A stretch of 64,000 nucleotides of DNA from SW132 sp038150125 (GCF_038150125.1 NZ_JBBVMF010000021.1:1-64000), one strand, 5' to 3'; positions 17,440 through 26,957 are shown, counted from the stretch's first letter. Numbers and translations are program-made. Notes: generated by a model not told the origin, from the letters alone.

Positions 17440-17516
17440 GTAATTAGATGAGTTTTTTTCGAAATGTCGAGTCATGCTAAATTAGCTTGTATTTCATGGA
17501 TGACTCATCCGATGAC
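17440..17516. repeat. Dispersed palindromic element, copy 1
   Basis: Arms GTAATTAGATGAGTT and GACTCATCCGATGAC are imperfect inverse repeats (11 of 15). The right arm and parts of the interior (GAGTTTTT..CGA, GAGTCA.GCT) recur at 33780-33854, and the right arm recurs at 41331-41441. It sits between the membrane protein gene and the DUF4129 gene. Confidence 0.7.
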
Positions 17517-17617
17517 TTGCTCACGGCATCTTAACCTTTTACTTAATACAACGAAAACTTTAAATACATCAAGCCTGAATGAGTCAGGGCTGATACCGTA
17601 CTGTTGTTTGAAATTTG

Positions 17618-18355
17618 ATGACAATCATGCATCCACATTCGAAACAAATTACTGTCGTGTATTTTGCTGCACTGTTGCTCCTTCTGTCGCCGGTCGTGTT
17701 ACATAGTCAAATTCCGGCGGATCAGTCTGACGTAAACGTGCGTCAGGCTGACCCCGACCGGATTGAGTCCTACAAAAATGATCCTGCGTTTGTGTATGAT
17801 GAATCTGAGCCTGAGACCTCCTTGATTGGCATGATCATTCGTGAAGTAATTCAGTTTTTAGATCAGGCGCTCGGTGAGGGTACAGGAAATACAATTTTAC
17901 AGGTTATATTCTTCGCAGTTATGGCTGGTGTTGTGTACCTGGTTCTCAACCAGATTATGAAAGGAAAAATCTCTACCGCCTTCACCGGTCAATCTGCGTC
18001 AGAGACCATCCATTTCAGGCAGGATCCGGCAGTCCAAAAAGATGAAGATTTAAACCGGTTAATTGAATCAGCAGCCCGTGACGGTAACTACCGGGAGGCG
18101 GTTCGACTACTCTATCAAAAAGCGCTGAAAGAACTCAGCGGGGCAGGTCTGATCCGGTGGACGGCCAGTAAAACCAATCTCGATTACCTTTACGAGATGG
18201 ATTCCCATTCCTCGTCGGCATCATTCCGACGGCTAACACGCATCTACGAATACACTGAGTACGGAGACTTTGAAATCGACCGGGACGGATTCAATCGGAT
18301 GCGTACGCTGTATGTTGCTATGAATGATCATCTGAACGGGGACTCGGATGTCTAA
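17618..18355 (+). CDS. DUF4129 domain protein
   Basis: About 245 residues. I chose the ATG at 17618; a second ATG at 17627 is possible. It has a signal-like hydrophobic start ('ITVVYFAALLLLLSPVVLHSQ'), a short extracytoplasmic stretch, one membrane helix near residues 85-115 ('ILQVIFFAVMAGVVYLVLNQ') and a cytoplasmic C-terminal DUF4129 region ('GNYREAVRLLYQKALKELSG', 'KTNLDYLYEM', 'FRRLTRIYEYTEYGDFEID'). This domain is typical of MoxR/DUF58 operons and also ends some transglutaminase-like membrane proteins. Its biochemical role is unknown. It overlaps the next gene by 8 bp. Confidence 0.88.
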   Translation: MTIMHPHSKQITVVYFAALLLLLSPVVLHSQIPADQSDVNVRQADPDRIESYKNDPAFVYDESEPETSLIGMIIREVIQFLDQALGEGTGNTILQVIFFAVMAGVVYLVLNQIMKGKISTAFTGQSASETIHFRQDPAVQKDEDLNRLIESAARDGNYREAVRLLYQKALKELSGAGLIRWTASKTNLDYLYEMDSHSSSASFRRLTRIYEYTEYGDFEIDRDGFNRMRTLYVAMNDHLNGDSDV

Positions 18356-19571
18356 GCGGGATAAATTTTTTCTGTTCCTTTTTGGGCTGATCACCATTCT
18401 ATACATTGGCTACCAGGTAACCGCTCCCGAACCAACAGACTGGAGTGATTCCTATAGCCGGGACGACACCATTCCATACGGCACATACATTCTCAACGAA
18501 GAGCTGAGCCAGGTGTTCCCGGAACGTGACATCCATGAACTCATCATTCCGCCGTTTGAATACCTGAGGAATCCCGGGTTTGATAAAAGCGAGAGAAGAA
18601 ACTGGATTTTCATTAATAACGAGATCAATCCGGACCCGCTGGAGCTTGAGCTGCTGATGGGCGCCGTTTCGCGGGGTGATGATCTGTTCATTTCAGCATC
18701 GGCCCCCGGACAGGCACTGGCTGACACACTCGGATTTGATGTTGCTTACCGAACCGCGCTTGGGACGAGTGATTCCCTTGAAACACTTCTCGATACCACC
18801 CGGTTTGATACACAGCTTAACTTTGAAAATCCACAGCTTCAGCGAGACGCCAACTGGGAGTATGAGGAACGGCTATCGGCTTATTTTACCCGCGTTGATA
18901 CTGCCAACACCGCACGCCTTGGCTATACGGATGGCCGCCGGCTCAACTTCATCCGCATTGGCCATGGGGATGGTAATATCTATATACACCTGTTTCCAAG
19001 GGCGTTTACAAATTACTATGTCAGGGATTTTCAGCACGCAAATTATGTGTTCAGGGCGCTTTCTTATTTACCGGTTCGCAATGTGGTTTGGGATGAATAC
19101 TACAAAGCCGGCCGAAGCGGCTACACAACCCCGATGGGATATGTGTTGAGTCAGCCTCCCCTGAGAAAAGCCTGGTTTTTAACCCTGACAGGCGTCGTAT
19201 TGTTCATGATTTTTAAAGGCCGTCGTGTGCAGCGGGCTATTCCGGAACGCCATCCGCCAAAGAACAGCACGCTTGAATTTGCCCGGACAATCGGAAGCCT
19301 GTACCTCGAAAAGGGAACCCATAAAGAGATTGCCATAAAGAAAATCAGGTTCTTTACCGACTACTGCCGGCGCAATCTCGGAATCAACATAATTGAAATA
19401 GAAGATGATCCGGCTGGTGCAATCGCTGAACGGTCTGGAATTCCTGAGCCGGAGATTAAAGAGATGATGGATATCATTCTTAACATGAAGAAGAAACCCG
19501 AGATCAGCAAACAAGATTTACAAGACGTAACATCAAAAATTGATCAATTTTATAAAAAAAGCCTACGATGA
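18348..19571 (+). CDS. DUF4350 domain membrane protein
   Basis: 407 residues. An N-terminal helix ('FFLFLFGLITILYIGYQV', residues 7-24) is followed by a DUF4350-like domain ('YGTYILNEELSQVFPERDIHELIIP' pattern, then 'GDDLFISAS'), which resembles a Rossmann-like glutamine-amidotransferase fold without an obvious nucleophile. A second helix lies near residue 270 ('AWFLTLTGVVLFMIFKGRRVQ') and is followed by a cytoplasmic tail of about 125 residues. DUF4350 proteins are standard members of MoxR-DUF58-DUF4129 clusters. Overlaps are 8 bp upstream and 4 bp (ATGA) downstream, indicating tight translational coupling. Confidence 0.85.
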   Translation: MSKRDKFFLFLFGLITILYIGYQVTAPEPTDWSDSYSRDDTIPYGTYILNEELSQVFPERDIHELIIPPFEYLRNPGFDKSERRNWIFINNEINPDPLELELLMGAVSRGDDLFISASAPGQALADTLGFDVAYRTALGTSDSLETLLDTTRFDTQLNFENPQLQRDANWEYEERLSAYFTRVDTANTARLGYTDGRRLNFIRIGHGDGNIYIHLFPRAFTNYYVRDFQHANYVFRALSYLPVRNVVWDEYYKAGRSGYTTPMGYVLSQPPLRKAWFLTLTGVVLFMIFKGRRVQRAIPERHPPKNSTLEFARTIGSLYLEKGTHKEIAIKKIRFFTDYCRRNLGINIIEIEDDPAGAIAERSGIPEPEIKEMMDIILNMKKKPEISKQDLQDVTSKIDQFYKKSLR

Positions 19572-20614
19572 ACGAACATGATATCGACCCCGACGAGCCA
19601 TCTCAAACCAGTGAATCAGGCGGAGAAGCAGCGCCCGAAACACAAGAATCATTTCAATCTCGAGTTGACCTGAGCGGGGTGGAAGTTCTTGTTAAGGATC
19701 TTCGTGAGGGGATTGGTTCCGTGATTGTGGGTCAAAAGAAGATGGTGGATCTGCTTATCGCTGCTCTGCTGGCTGATGGTCACGTGCTGATTGAAGGCGT
19801 GCCCGGCGTGGCAAAAACTCTGACTGCAAAACTTCTTGCCCACCTGATCGATTCCCGGTTCTCGCGCATTCAGTTTACCCCGGACCTCATGCCGGCTGAT
19901 GTAATTGGTACGAGCGTGTTCAACCAGAAGACTACTGGGTTTGAATTTAAGCCCGGACCCGTTTTTTCCAACATCGTGCTGATTGATGAGATCAACCGTT
20001 CGCCGGCCAAAACACAGGCGGCGCTGTTTGAAGTAATGGAGGAGCGTCAGATTACCGTTGACGGGCAAACCTTCGCGTTCGAATCGCCATTTTTGGTGCT
20101 GGCCACGCAAAACCCAATTGAGCATGAAGGCACCTACCGGCTCCCCGAAGCGCAGCTCGACCGGTTTTTGTTCAAAATAAGTGTGCCATATCCCAGCCTG
20201 GGTGAAGAGGTTCAAATACTGGAGGGGAGCTACAGCCGGAAAAGCAGAATTGACTTTTCAGCGCTGGAGAAAAAAGTGACGGCATCTGATATAGTCCGCC
20301 AACAAGCTGTTGTCCGTGATGTTCATGTAGAAAGAAAATTGATGCAGTATATTGCTGAAATCATCCAGAAAACGCGAAGCAGCAGCCAGGTTTCGTTTGG
20401 CGCATCACCGAGGGCCGCTGTATTTGTGATGAGGGCATCCCAAGCGTGGGCTGCCATGAACGGCCGGGATTTCATCACCCCTGAAGATGTGAAATGGGTG
20501 ATGGGGCCGGTGCTTCGCCACAGGATATCACTCACGCCGGAAAAAGAGATGGAGGGCACTGCCCCCGATAAAGTAATCAGATCGATCGTTGAAAGTGTGG
20601 AGGTGCCGCGATAA
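19568..20614 (+). CDS. MoxR-family AAA+ ATPase
   Basis: 348 residues. A cytoplasmic AAA+ ATPase, presumed chaperone-like, working with DUF58 or von Willebrand-domain partners. An acidic N-terminal tail of about 35 residues is followed by Walker A 'GVPGVAKT' near 78, Walker B 'VLIDEINR' near 141, the MoxR-typical 'LATQNPIEHEGTYRLPEAQLDRF' region near 180-202 (sensor 1 and arginine finger area), and the helical lid domain. Length and motifs match MoxR/RavA-like proteins. It sits between the DUF4350 and DUF58 genes, the usual order. I see no von Willebrand (BatA/BatB) gene nearby. Confidence 0.95.
   Translation: MNEHDIDPDEPSQTSESGGEAAPETQESFQSRVDLSGVEVLVKDLREGIGSVIVGQKKMVDLLIAALLADGHVLIEGVPGVAKTLTAKLLAHLIDSRFSRIQFTPDLMPADVIGTSVFNQKTTGFEFKPGPVFSNIVLIDEINRSPAKTQAALFEVMEERQITVDGQTFAFESPFLVLATQNPIEHEGTYRLPEAQLDRFLFKISVPYPSLGEEVQILEGSYSRKSRIDFSALEKKVTASDIVRQQAVVRDVHVERKLMQYIAEIIQKTRSSSQVSFGASPRAAVFVMRASQAWAAMNGRDFITPEDVKWVMGPVLRHRISLTPEKEMEGTAPDKVIRSIVESVEVPR
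20599..20604 (+). promoter_or_regulatory. Shine-Dalgarno site deciding the DUF58 start
   Basis: GGAGGT inside the last codons of the MoxR gene lies 6 nt before ATA (20611) and 9 nt before ATT (20614), both in frame with DUF58. No comparable site precedes the GTG at 20677. Confidence 0.6.
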
Positions 20615-21945
20615 TTAACCAGCTCAAACGGCTCTACCTTACCAACCGGTTTTTCCTCTGTATCGCAGGGCTGGTAGTGCTCTATCTGCTGGAATATTTG
20701 TTGTCACTTCCAGGCACCGTGGTCACTGTGTCGCTAATCGTTTTTTCGGTCGTTCTTGTGACGGATCTGCTGCTTCTTTACCGCAACCTAAACGGTATTG
20801 AGGCTGAGCGCCACCTGCCGGAACGCCTTTCTAACGGTGATGAAAACAGGATTCAGTTTTCGGTCATCAACCGGTATATTTTCATGATAAAAGCTGAGGT
20901 GATAGATGAACTTCCGGAAGAGTTTCAACTCAGAAATTTTAGGTTTGATATACATCTAAATCCGGCCGAAAAACAGGCGCAAAGCTATTCGCTTCGGCCC
21001 ACAGAACGGGGCGAGTACAGATTTGGCCGGCTCCTGGTGTATGCTCAATCACGGCTCGGGCTGATTAAGCTGCGATATACGTTTGGCGATGAGCAAAGTG
21101 TTCCCGTATACCCGTCGTTTATCCAAATGAGAAAATTCGAGCTGATTGCCTTTTCAAATAAACCGGCGGATGCGGGTATCAAGAAAATAAGGCGGCTGGG
21201 GCATACCATGGAGTTCGACCAAATTAAAGAATATGTTCGCGGTGATGATGTGCGGGCGATCAACTGGAAAGCCACAGCCCGTGCCGGTGACCTGATGGTA
21301 AACACGTACCAGGATGAACGCTCGCAGCAAGTCATCAACGTGATTGATACCGGACGGGTGATGAAGATGCCGTTTGACGGGATGCACCTGTTGGATTACG
21401 CCATCAATACGAGTCTTGTTATATCAAACATTGTGCTCCTGAAAGATGACAAAGCCGGCCTGATGACCATCAGTAACAAAGGCACATCATTTGTGAAACC
21501 TCAGAAAAAACGGGCGCACATCCGGCGCATACAGGAACAGCTGTATAATATCAGGCCGAATTTTCTTGAATCGGATTACCGAAGGATGATGGTGTCACTG
21601 AAAAACAGTGTGAACGGCCGCAGCCTTGTTCTCTTTTATACCAACTTTGAAAGCCTGTCGTCGATGGAGCGACAGCTGCCAACTCTGCGAGCCATCGCAA
21701 AAGATCATCTTCTTGTGGTCATATTTTTCGAGAATACGGAACTGACATCATTATTAGAAAATGCACCCGGAACGGTGGAAGATATTTACACCAAAACAGT
21801 GGCTGAATCCTTCATGTACGAAAAGCGGCAGATTGTGAGAACGCTGAATCACCACGGCATCCAAACAATCCTCACGCCACCTAAAGAGCTATCTGTGAAC
21901 GCAATTAATAAATATCTTGAATTGAAGGCCCGGGGTATGTTGTAG
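20614..21945 (+). CDS. DUF58 domain protein, probable non-canonical start
   Basis: 443 residues if it starts at ATT 20614. Two membrane helices at the N-terminus are followed by a DUF58 (von Willebrand A-like) cytoplasmic region with the signature 'EFDQIKEYVRGDDVRAINWKATAR' split around residue 210. DUF58 proteins pair with MoxR ATPases. The first standard start in frame, GTG 20677, would remove 'INQLKRLYLTNRFF', which matches the conserved opening of this family ('LYLTNRFF') and half of the first helix. The frame is open up to the MoxR stop and a good Shine-Dalgarno site lies just before it. The start is therefore probably ATT (or ATA at 20611). The family call is firm; the start is inference. 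Confidence 0.85.
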   Translation: MNQLKRLYLTNRFFLCIAGLVVLYLLEYLLSLPGTVVTVSLIVFSVVLVTDLLLLYRNLNGIEAERHLPERLSNGDENRIQFSVINRYIFMIKAEVIDELPEEFQLRNFRFDIHLNPAEKQAQSYSLRPTERGEYRFGRLLVYAQSRLGLIKLRYTFGDEQSVPVYPSFIQMRKFELIAFSNKPADAGIKKIRRLGHTMEFDQIKEYVRGDDVRAINWKATARAGDLMVNTYQDERSQQVINVIDTGRVMKMPFDGMHLLDYAINTSLVISNIVLLKDDKAGLMTISNKGTSFVKPQKKRAHIRRIQEQLYNIRPNFLESDYRRMMVSLKNSVNGRSLVLFYTNFESLSSMERQLPTLRAIAKDHLLVVIFFENTELTSLLENAPGTVEDIYTKTVAESFMYEKRQIVRTLNHHGIQTILTPPKELSVNAINKYLELKARGML

Positions 21946-22204
21946 AGTAGGGTATGAATTTGGTGATTAGTTATCAGTTTTTAGTGTTGAGTTGTAGAAA
22001 AAACCCGCAATAGATACATTCGACTGAGTGGGAAGGATCTACCCGATCATTAGAACGATTGCGTCGGTAGTGCATGTTATTTTATTAGACAGCACACTTT
22101 GGAAAGCGATAACATTTTGTGATAGAATTGATAGGATTTCGATATAAGGTTATCCATGAATAATTTACGATATTAAAGAAAATCAAAAATAAACAAAGAA
22201 TACC

Positions 22205-22531
22205 ATGAGTAATACACTTGAATTTACAGACAGCAATTTCGCTGATGAAGTCGAAGAAACTGATAAACCTGTTCTTGTCGATTTTTGGGCAGAATGGTGC
22301 GGCCCCTGCAGAATGGTAGGTCCGGTTGTTGACGAAATTGCCGGCGAATATGAAGGCAAAGCAAAAGTTGGAAAAGTAAATGTAGATAATAATCCTGAGA
22401 TATCAGTGAAGTATGGCATCCGCAGCATCCCGGCTCTGTTGATTTTTAAAGACGGCGAAGTTGTTGACCAAATCGTAGGTGCCGTTCCAAAAGCACAGAT
22501 CAAAAAACAGCTCGATGCTCAGCTAGCCTGA
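22205..22531 (+). CDS. trxA: Thioredoxin
   Basis: 108 residues, the standard thioredoxin length. A cytoplasmic disulfide reductase, recycled by thioredoxin reductase, that serves ribonucleotide reductase, methionine sulfoxide reductase and other partners. The active site 'WCGPC' is near residue 31-35, preceded by 'VLVDFWAEWC', with the conserved cis-proline in 'IRSIPALLIF' and the 'GAVPKAQI' C-terminal helix. No signal peptide. It stands alone, with about 260 bp of non-coding DNA on the 5' side and a terminator on the 3' side, so it is probably monocistronic. Confidence 0.97.
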   Translation: MSNTLEFTDSNFADEVEETDKPVLVDFWAEWCGPCRMVGPVVDEIAGEYEGKAKVGKVNVDNNPEISVKYGIRSIPALLIFKDGEVVDQIVGAVPKAQIKKQLDAQLA

Positions 22532-22560
22532 TTTTCAGGTACAAACGGAATAATATTATT

Positions 22561-22597
22561 AGAGGCTCATTTATTTAAAGTGGGCCTCTTTTTTTTG
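22561..22597 (+). terminator. Rho-independent terminator after thioredoxin
   Basis: AGAGGCTCA and TGGGCCTCT pair with one bulge around a short AT-rich loop and are followed by a run of eight T. It lies about 30 bp after the thioredoxin stop. Confidence 0.85.
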
Positions 22598-22729
22598 AGA
22601 GTTGAATCACGAGTTGTTCAATAATTCTTCCCGGAGTTCGAATCAGTAACCTTTCAGTTCGCAAAAGCAGCGTGCAGACAGGCCATACATAGTTTTACAA
22701 CTCATTCGGGCTTACCCATAACTTTCTTT

Positions 22730-22763
22730 TTAACTTTTACGTTAAAATTAACATAAGATTAAC
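22730..22763. promoter_or_regulatory. Phased TTAAC repeats upstream of the efflux operon
   Basis: TTAAC at 22730-22734, its inverse GTTAA at 22741-22745, and TTAAC at 22748-22752 and 22759-22763. The first and second pairs are each spaced 11 bp, about one helical turn. They end about 18 bp before the adaptor gene start. They may be an operator for a regulator encoded elsewhere, or part of an AT-rich promoter. Confidence 0.4.
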
Positions 22764-22781
22764 CCCTAAGGTCAATATTCT

Positions 22782-23855
22782 TTGAAAAAGGTCATTGGTA
22801 TAACAGTTGTTCTCGTCGGCGCAGCGTTACTTGCTTATCCCAAAGTTAAGCCGTTATTCAGTACGCCAGCAACTACAGAAAATTCGCAAAACAGAACTAG
22901 TTTGCTGCAGGTTGAAGCAGTTCAGGTAGAAGAAGAAACGATCGAGGACCAAATATTTACGAGCGGCTCTGTTCTCGCTGAAGAAGATGTGGAGCTCAGT
23001 GCAGAGGCTTCGGGAATCATTACAGATATTTTGTTTGATGAAGGGTCCATGGTTGAGGAAGGGGATCTTCTCGTAAAAATAAACGACAGTGAACTGCAGG
23101 CCGAAAAGCGCCGTGCCACGTTCCGCCTCAATCTCGCCGAACAGCGCGAAGAACGTCAGAAAGCCCTTCTTGAACGCGGCGGCATTAGTCAGGATGATTA
23201 TGATGCAATTCTAAACGAAGTGAACGTGATCCGGTCGGAACTCGATCTGATCAACGCGAGAATCAATCAAACCGAAATACGGGCACCCTTCAGCGGGCAA
23301 GTTGGCTTGAAGTATGTGAGTGAGGGAAGCTACATCAGCCCGAATTCCCAGATTGCATCACTGCAATCACTGGATCCAATCAAAATTGATTTCTCAATAC
23401 CTGAGCGGTATATCAGCAGAATTGCCATTGGCGACAGAATAAGCTTTACAGTACAAGGAGTCGATAGCACGTTCAGCGGCCAGGTATATGCCATTGAACC
23501 AAGAATCAGCCGCGACACCCGTTCTATCTCTATTCGGGCGCGCAGTGATAACAGCGGCCGATTGCTTTTCCCGGGGGCTTTTGCAAATATCACGCTTGTA
23601 CTCGATGAAATTGATGACGCGCTCATGCTGCCTACCATTTCTGTAATTCCGGAACTGAACAGTCAAAAGATTTATGTGATCAGAAACGGTTTAGTTGAAG
23701 AGGTGAGAGTTCAGACAGGACTGCGAACCAGCGAAAAAGTACAAATTATCAGTGGTATTGCTCCAGGCGATACTGTGCTCACAACAGGTATTCTCCAGGT
23801 AAACCCGGGAACTGAGGTTGAAATTACCAAATTGATAAACGGGCCTGACTTATGA
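22782..23855 (+). CDS. RND efflux periplasmic adaptor subunit (membrane fusion protein)
   Basis: 357 residues from a TTG start ('MKKVIGITVVLVGAALLAYP'). An N-terminal membrane anchor without a lipobox is followed by the split barrel-sandwich (biotinyl-lipoyl-like) domain ('SAEASGIITDILFDEGSMVEEGDLLVKIN' region near 75-105), a short alpha-hairpin, and the second lipoyl half ('IRAPFSGQVGLKYVSEGSYI' region near 165-190) with beta-barrel domains. It joins the inner-membrane pump to the outer-membrane channel. It overlaps the pump gene by 4 bp (ATGA). The substrate cannot be inferred. Confidence 0.95.
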   Translation: MKKVIGITVVLVGAALLAYPKVKPLFSTPATTENSQNRTSLLQVEAVQVEEETIEDQIFTSGSVLAEEDVELSAEASGIITDILFDEGSMVEEGDLLVKINDSELQAEKRRATFRLNLAEQREERQKALLERGGISQDDYDAILNEVNVIRSELDLINARINQTEIRAPFSGQVGLKYVSEGSYISPNSQIASLQSLDPIKIDFSIPERYISRIAIGDRISFTVQGVDSTFSGQVYAIEPRISRDTRSISIRARSDNSGRLLFPGAFANITLVLDEIDDALMLPTISVIPELNSQKIYVIRNGLVEEVRVQTGLRTSEKVQIISGIAPGDTVLTTGILQVNPGTEVEITKLINGPDL

Positions 23856-26800
23856 GTATTTCATCCTTAAGTATCCGGCGGCCGGTTCTTGCATCGGTCA
23901 TGTCTATTGTTATTGTTCTTTTTGGTGTAATTTCGTTCTTCTACCTTGGAGTACGTGAATACCCATCGGTTGACCCGCCCATCGTTACGGTATCAACCAG
24001 CTATGTGGGAGCGAATGCTGATGTGATGGAATCTCAAATTACCGAACCGCTTGAAGAGTCGGTCAACGGAATTGCGGGGATTCGCACGTTAACGTCGGTA
24101 AGCCGGGAAGGGCAAAGTACACTTACGGTGGAATTTAACCTTGATGTGGACCTCGAAACAGCGGCCAACGACGTGCGTGATCGCGTGTCTCGTGCTCAGA
24201 GAAGCCTTCCTGCAGATGCCGAGCCACCGACCGTTACAAAGGCCGACGCCGATGCATCGCCTATTGTTTTTATGACGATAAACAGTGAACGCCGCGATCT
24301 GCTTGATCTCACATCGATTGCGGATAACACGTTTAAAGAGCGTTTACAAACCATCCCCGGCGTTAGCGGAATTCAGATTTGGGGATCTAAAGATTATGCG
24401 ATGCGCATGTGGATGGATCCGATTCGGCTGGCGGCTTACGGACTCACTCCGCTGGATGTTCAAAATGCACTGAACCGCGAAAATGTAGAGCTGCCATCGG
24501 GACGAATTGAGGGAACGTCAACCGAGCTTAGCGTTCGTACCATGGGGCGGCTTTCTACGGTTGAAGAGTTTAATAATCTGATAATACGGGAACAGGACGG
24601 GCAAAAAATCAGGTTCCGTGATATTGGGCGAGCTGAATTAGGAGCCCGGAATGAACGTACCGTACTGAAACGAGATGGTATTCCAATGGTGGGTGTGGTA
24701 GCTATTCCTCAGCCGGGATCAAATCAGCTGTCAATCGCAGAGGAGTTTCACAAACGTGTTGATCAGATCAAGACAGACCTTCCGGAAGATATCAATGTGG
24801 CGGTTGGCTTCGATACGACCGAATATATTCAGCAATCTATCAATGAAGTGCAGCAGACCGTTTTTGTAGCGCTGGCGCTTGTTATTCTGGTCATCTTCTT
24901 TTTCCTGCGTGATCCGCGGTCGACTCTCATTCCCGTGATCGTTATTCCTATCGCTTTGATTGGATCGCTATTTGTGATGTATGTAGCAGGTTTTTCAATC
25001 AACGTACTCACCATGTTAGCCATCGTTCTGGCGATTGGCCTTGTAGTGGATGACGCCATTGTTGTTCTTGAGAATATTTATGCCAAGATGGAAAAAGGCC
25101 TGCCGACTATTGAGGCCGGAATCCTTGGCTCAAAAGAGATTTTCTTTGCTGTTGTGGCAACGTCTCTTGCACTGGTGTCGGTATTTCTCCCCATTATGTT
25201 TCTTGGCGGACAGACCGGCCGGCTGTTCAGGGAATTTGGAGTGGTGATTGCCGGTGCCGTAATTATTTCATCATTCGTTGCCCTGACCCTCACCCCAATG
25301 CTGGCGACGAAGATTTTAACAAAAGGCGCTGAAAAAAATTGGTTTTACCGTAAAACTGAACCGTTTTTTGTCTGGCTGAATAATGTGTACAAGTCGTCTC
25401 TTGAATCATTTATGAATGTTCGCTGGATGGCATTTGTCATTATCGGGATCACGGGTGTGTTTATCGCCTTACTCTACGCCAACATACCGGAAGAGCTGGC
25501 ACCGAGAGAAGACCGCGGGAGTATAAGAATATTCGCTACCGCACCTGAAGGTGCATCCTATGAATATATGGACTCCTATGTGGATGACATGATAGAAGGG
25601 ATTCAGAACAATATACCTGAGGTTGAATTTCTCGGCACGGTCACGTCACCCGGATTTGGTGCTGCAGGATCCGTTAATTCAGCGTTTGGATTTTTAACTC
25701 TGACTGATGCAGACGAGCGTGAGCGCAGCCAGCAGGAAATTGCTAACCAGTTATCCGGTTTGATGTCAACATTGACCGGAGCACAGGCATTTGTTTCTCA
25801 GCCGCAGTCCATCGGGAATCGCAGGGGCGGTTTGCCGGTTCAATACGTGCTCCAGGCTCAGTCGCTCGATCAGCTTAAGGAAGTAATTCCACAGTTTTTA
25901 CGAGAAGCCAACAGCAACGAAACATTCGTGTTTGCCGAGGTAGATCTTAAGTTCAATCAGCCCGAACTCCAGGTACAGATCAACCGTGACCGGGCACGTT
26001 CACTTGGTGTATCTGTAAGGGATATCGCACAAACACTTCAGCTGAGTCTGTCAGGCACACGGTTTGCCTATTTTATTATAGACAGCAAACAGTATTGGGT
26101 AATTGGCCAGATGGAGCGCGAGTTCAGAAATGCGCCCATCGACCTGAGAACCATTTTTGTGAGAAATCAGAATGGTGAGCTTATTCAGATGGATAACCTT
26201 GTAACCATCCAGGAGAGCAGCAGTCCGCCACAGCTCTACCGGTTCAACCGGTTTAACTCAGCAACCATATCGGCCCAGCTGGCGGATGGTAAAACAGTAG
26301 GGGATGGAATCGAGGCGATGGATGCCATTGCCGCAAGTGTGCTGCCAACGAATGTGGTTACGGATCTTGCAGGCCCGTCACGGGATTTTGCAGAAAGTGC
26401 CGCCAGCCTTCTGTTTATATTTATCCTGGCACAGATTCTTATTTTCCTCGTGCTGGCTGCGCAGTTTGAAAGCTTTATCGATCCCCTCATCATTTTATTT
26501 ACGGTGCCTCTGGCTCTGTTCGGGACGTTGTTATCACTTTGGTATTTCGATCAGACACTGAATATTTTCAGCCAGATTGGCGCGATTATGCTTATCGGTC
26601 TGATTGCCAAGAACGGAATTCTGATTGTGGAATTTGCAAACCAGCGGCAGGAACAGGGATTGTCGATTATGGACGCTATTATGGACGCATCCGCTGTTCG
26701 TTTCCGCCCGATTTTGATGACCACCATTTCAACTATCCTTGGAATTCTCCCAATTGCGCTGGCCCTTGGCGCAGGCTCGGAAAGCCGCTCATCTATGGGG

Positions 26801-26953
26801 ATCGCCGTTATTGGCGGACTGCTGATTGGAAGTGTGTTTACTCTCTATGTGATACCGGCCATTTATTCTTACATGTCTACCGATAAAAGCGAAACCAAAC
26901 AAATTGACAAACGTGCCAGGGAAGCGGAAGAACTTGAAACTGCAAGCGTATAA
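23852..26953 (+). CDS. RND-family efflux pump permease (AcrB/MexB type)
   Basis: 1033 residues, full length for the HAE-1 family. An inner-membrane proton-driven pump that exports hydrophobic compounds as a trimer. Visible features: first helix 'LASVMSIVIVLFGVISFFYLGV', the large first periplasmic loop, the proton-relay double Asp in 'GLVVDDAIVVLENIYAKME' near residue 400, and the matching C-terminal half with 'IGLIAKNGILIVEFANQ' near 910. It lies between the adaptor and TolC-like genes with overlaps, so the three form one operon. The overall pattern resembles drug-type rather than metal-type (CusA) pumps. Confidence 0.96.
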   Translation: MSISSLSIRRPVLASVMSIVIVLFGVISFFYLGVREYPSVDPPIVTVSTSYVGANADVMESQITEPLEESVNGIAGIRTLTSVSREGQSTLTVEFNLDVDLETAANDVRDRVSRAQRSLPADAEPPTVTKADADASPIVFMTINSERRDLLDLTSIADNTFKERLQTIPGVSGIQIWGSKDYAMRMWMDPIRLAAYGLTPLDVQNALNRENVELPSGRIEGTSTELSVRTMGRLSTVEEFNNLIIREQDGQKIRFRDIGRAELGARNERTVLKRDGIPMVGVVAIPQPGSNQLSIAEEFHKRVDQIKTDLPEDINVAVGFDTTEYIQQSINEVQQTVFVALALVILVIFFFLRDPRSTLIPVIVIPIALIGSLFVMYVAGFSINVLTMLAIVLAIGLVVDDAIVVLENIYAKMEKGLPTIEAGILGSKEIFFAVVATSLALVSVFLPIMFLGGQTGRLFREFGVVIAGAVIISSFVALTLTPMLATKILTKGAEKNWFYRKTEPFFVWLNNVYKSSLESFMNVRWMAFVIIGITGVFIALLYANIPEELAPREDRGSIRIFATAPEGASYEYMDSYVDDMIEGIQNNIPEVEFLGTVTSPGFGAAGSVNSAFGFLTLTDADERERSQQEIANQLSGLMSTLTGAQAFVSQPQSIGNRRGGLPVQYVLQAQSLDQLKEVIPQFLREANSNETFVFAEVDLKFNQPELQVQINRDRARSLGVSVRDIAQTLQLSLSGTRFAYFIIDSKQYWVIGQMEREFRNAPIDLRTIFVRNQNGELIQMDNLVTIQESSSPPQLYRFNRFNSATISAQLADGKTVGDGIEAMDAIAASVLPTNVVTDLAGPSRDFAESAASLLFIFILAQILIFLVLAAQFESFIDPLIILFTVPLALFGTLLSLWYFDQTLNIFSQIGAIMLIGLIAKNGILIVEFANQRQEQGLSIMDAIMDASAVRFRPILMTTISTILGILPIALALGAGSESRSSMGIAVIGGLLIGSVFTLYVIPAIYSYMSTDKSETKQIDKRAREAEELETASV

Positions 26954-26957
26954 TATC

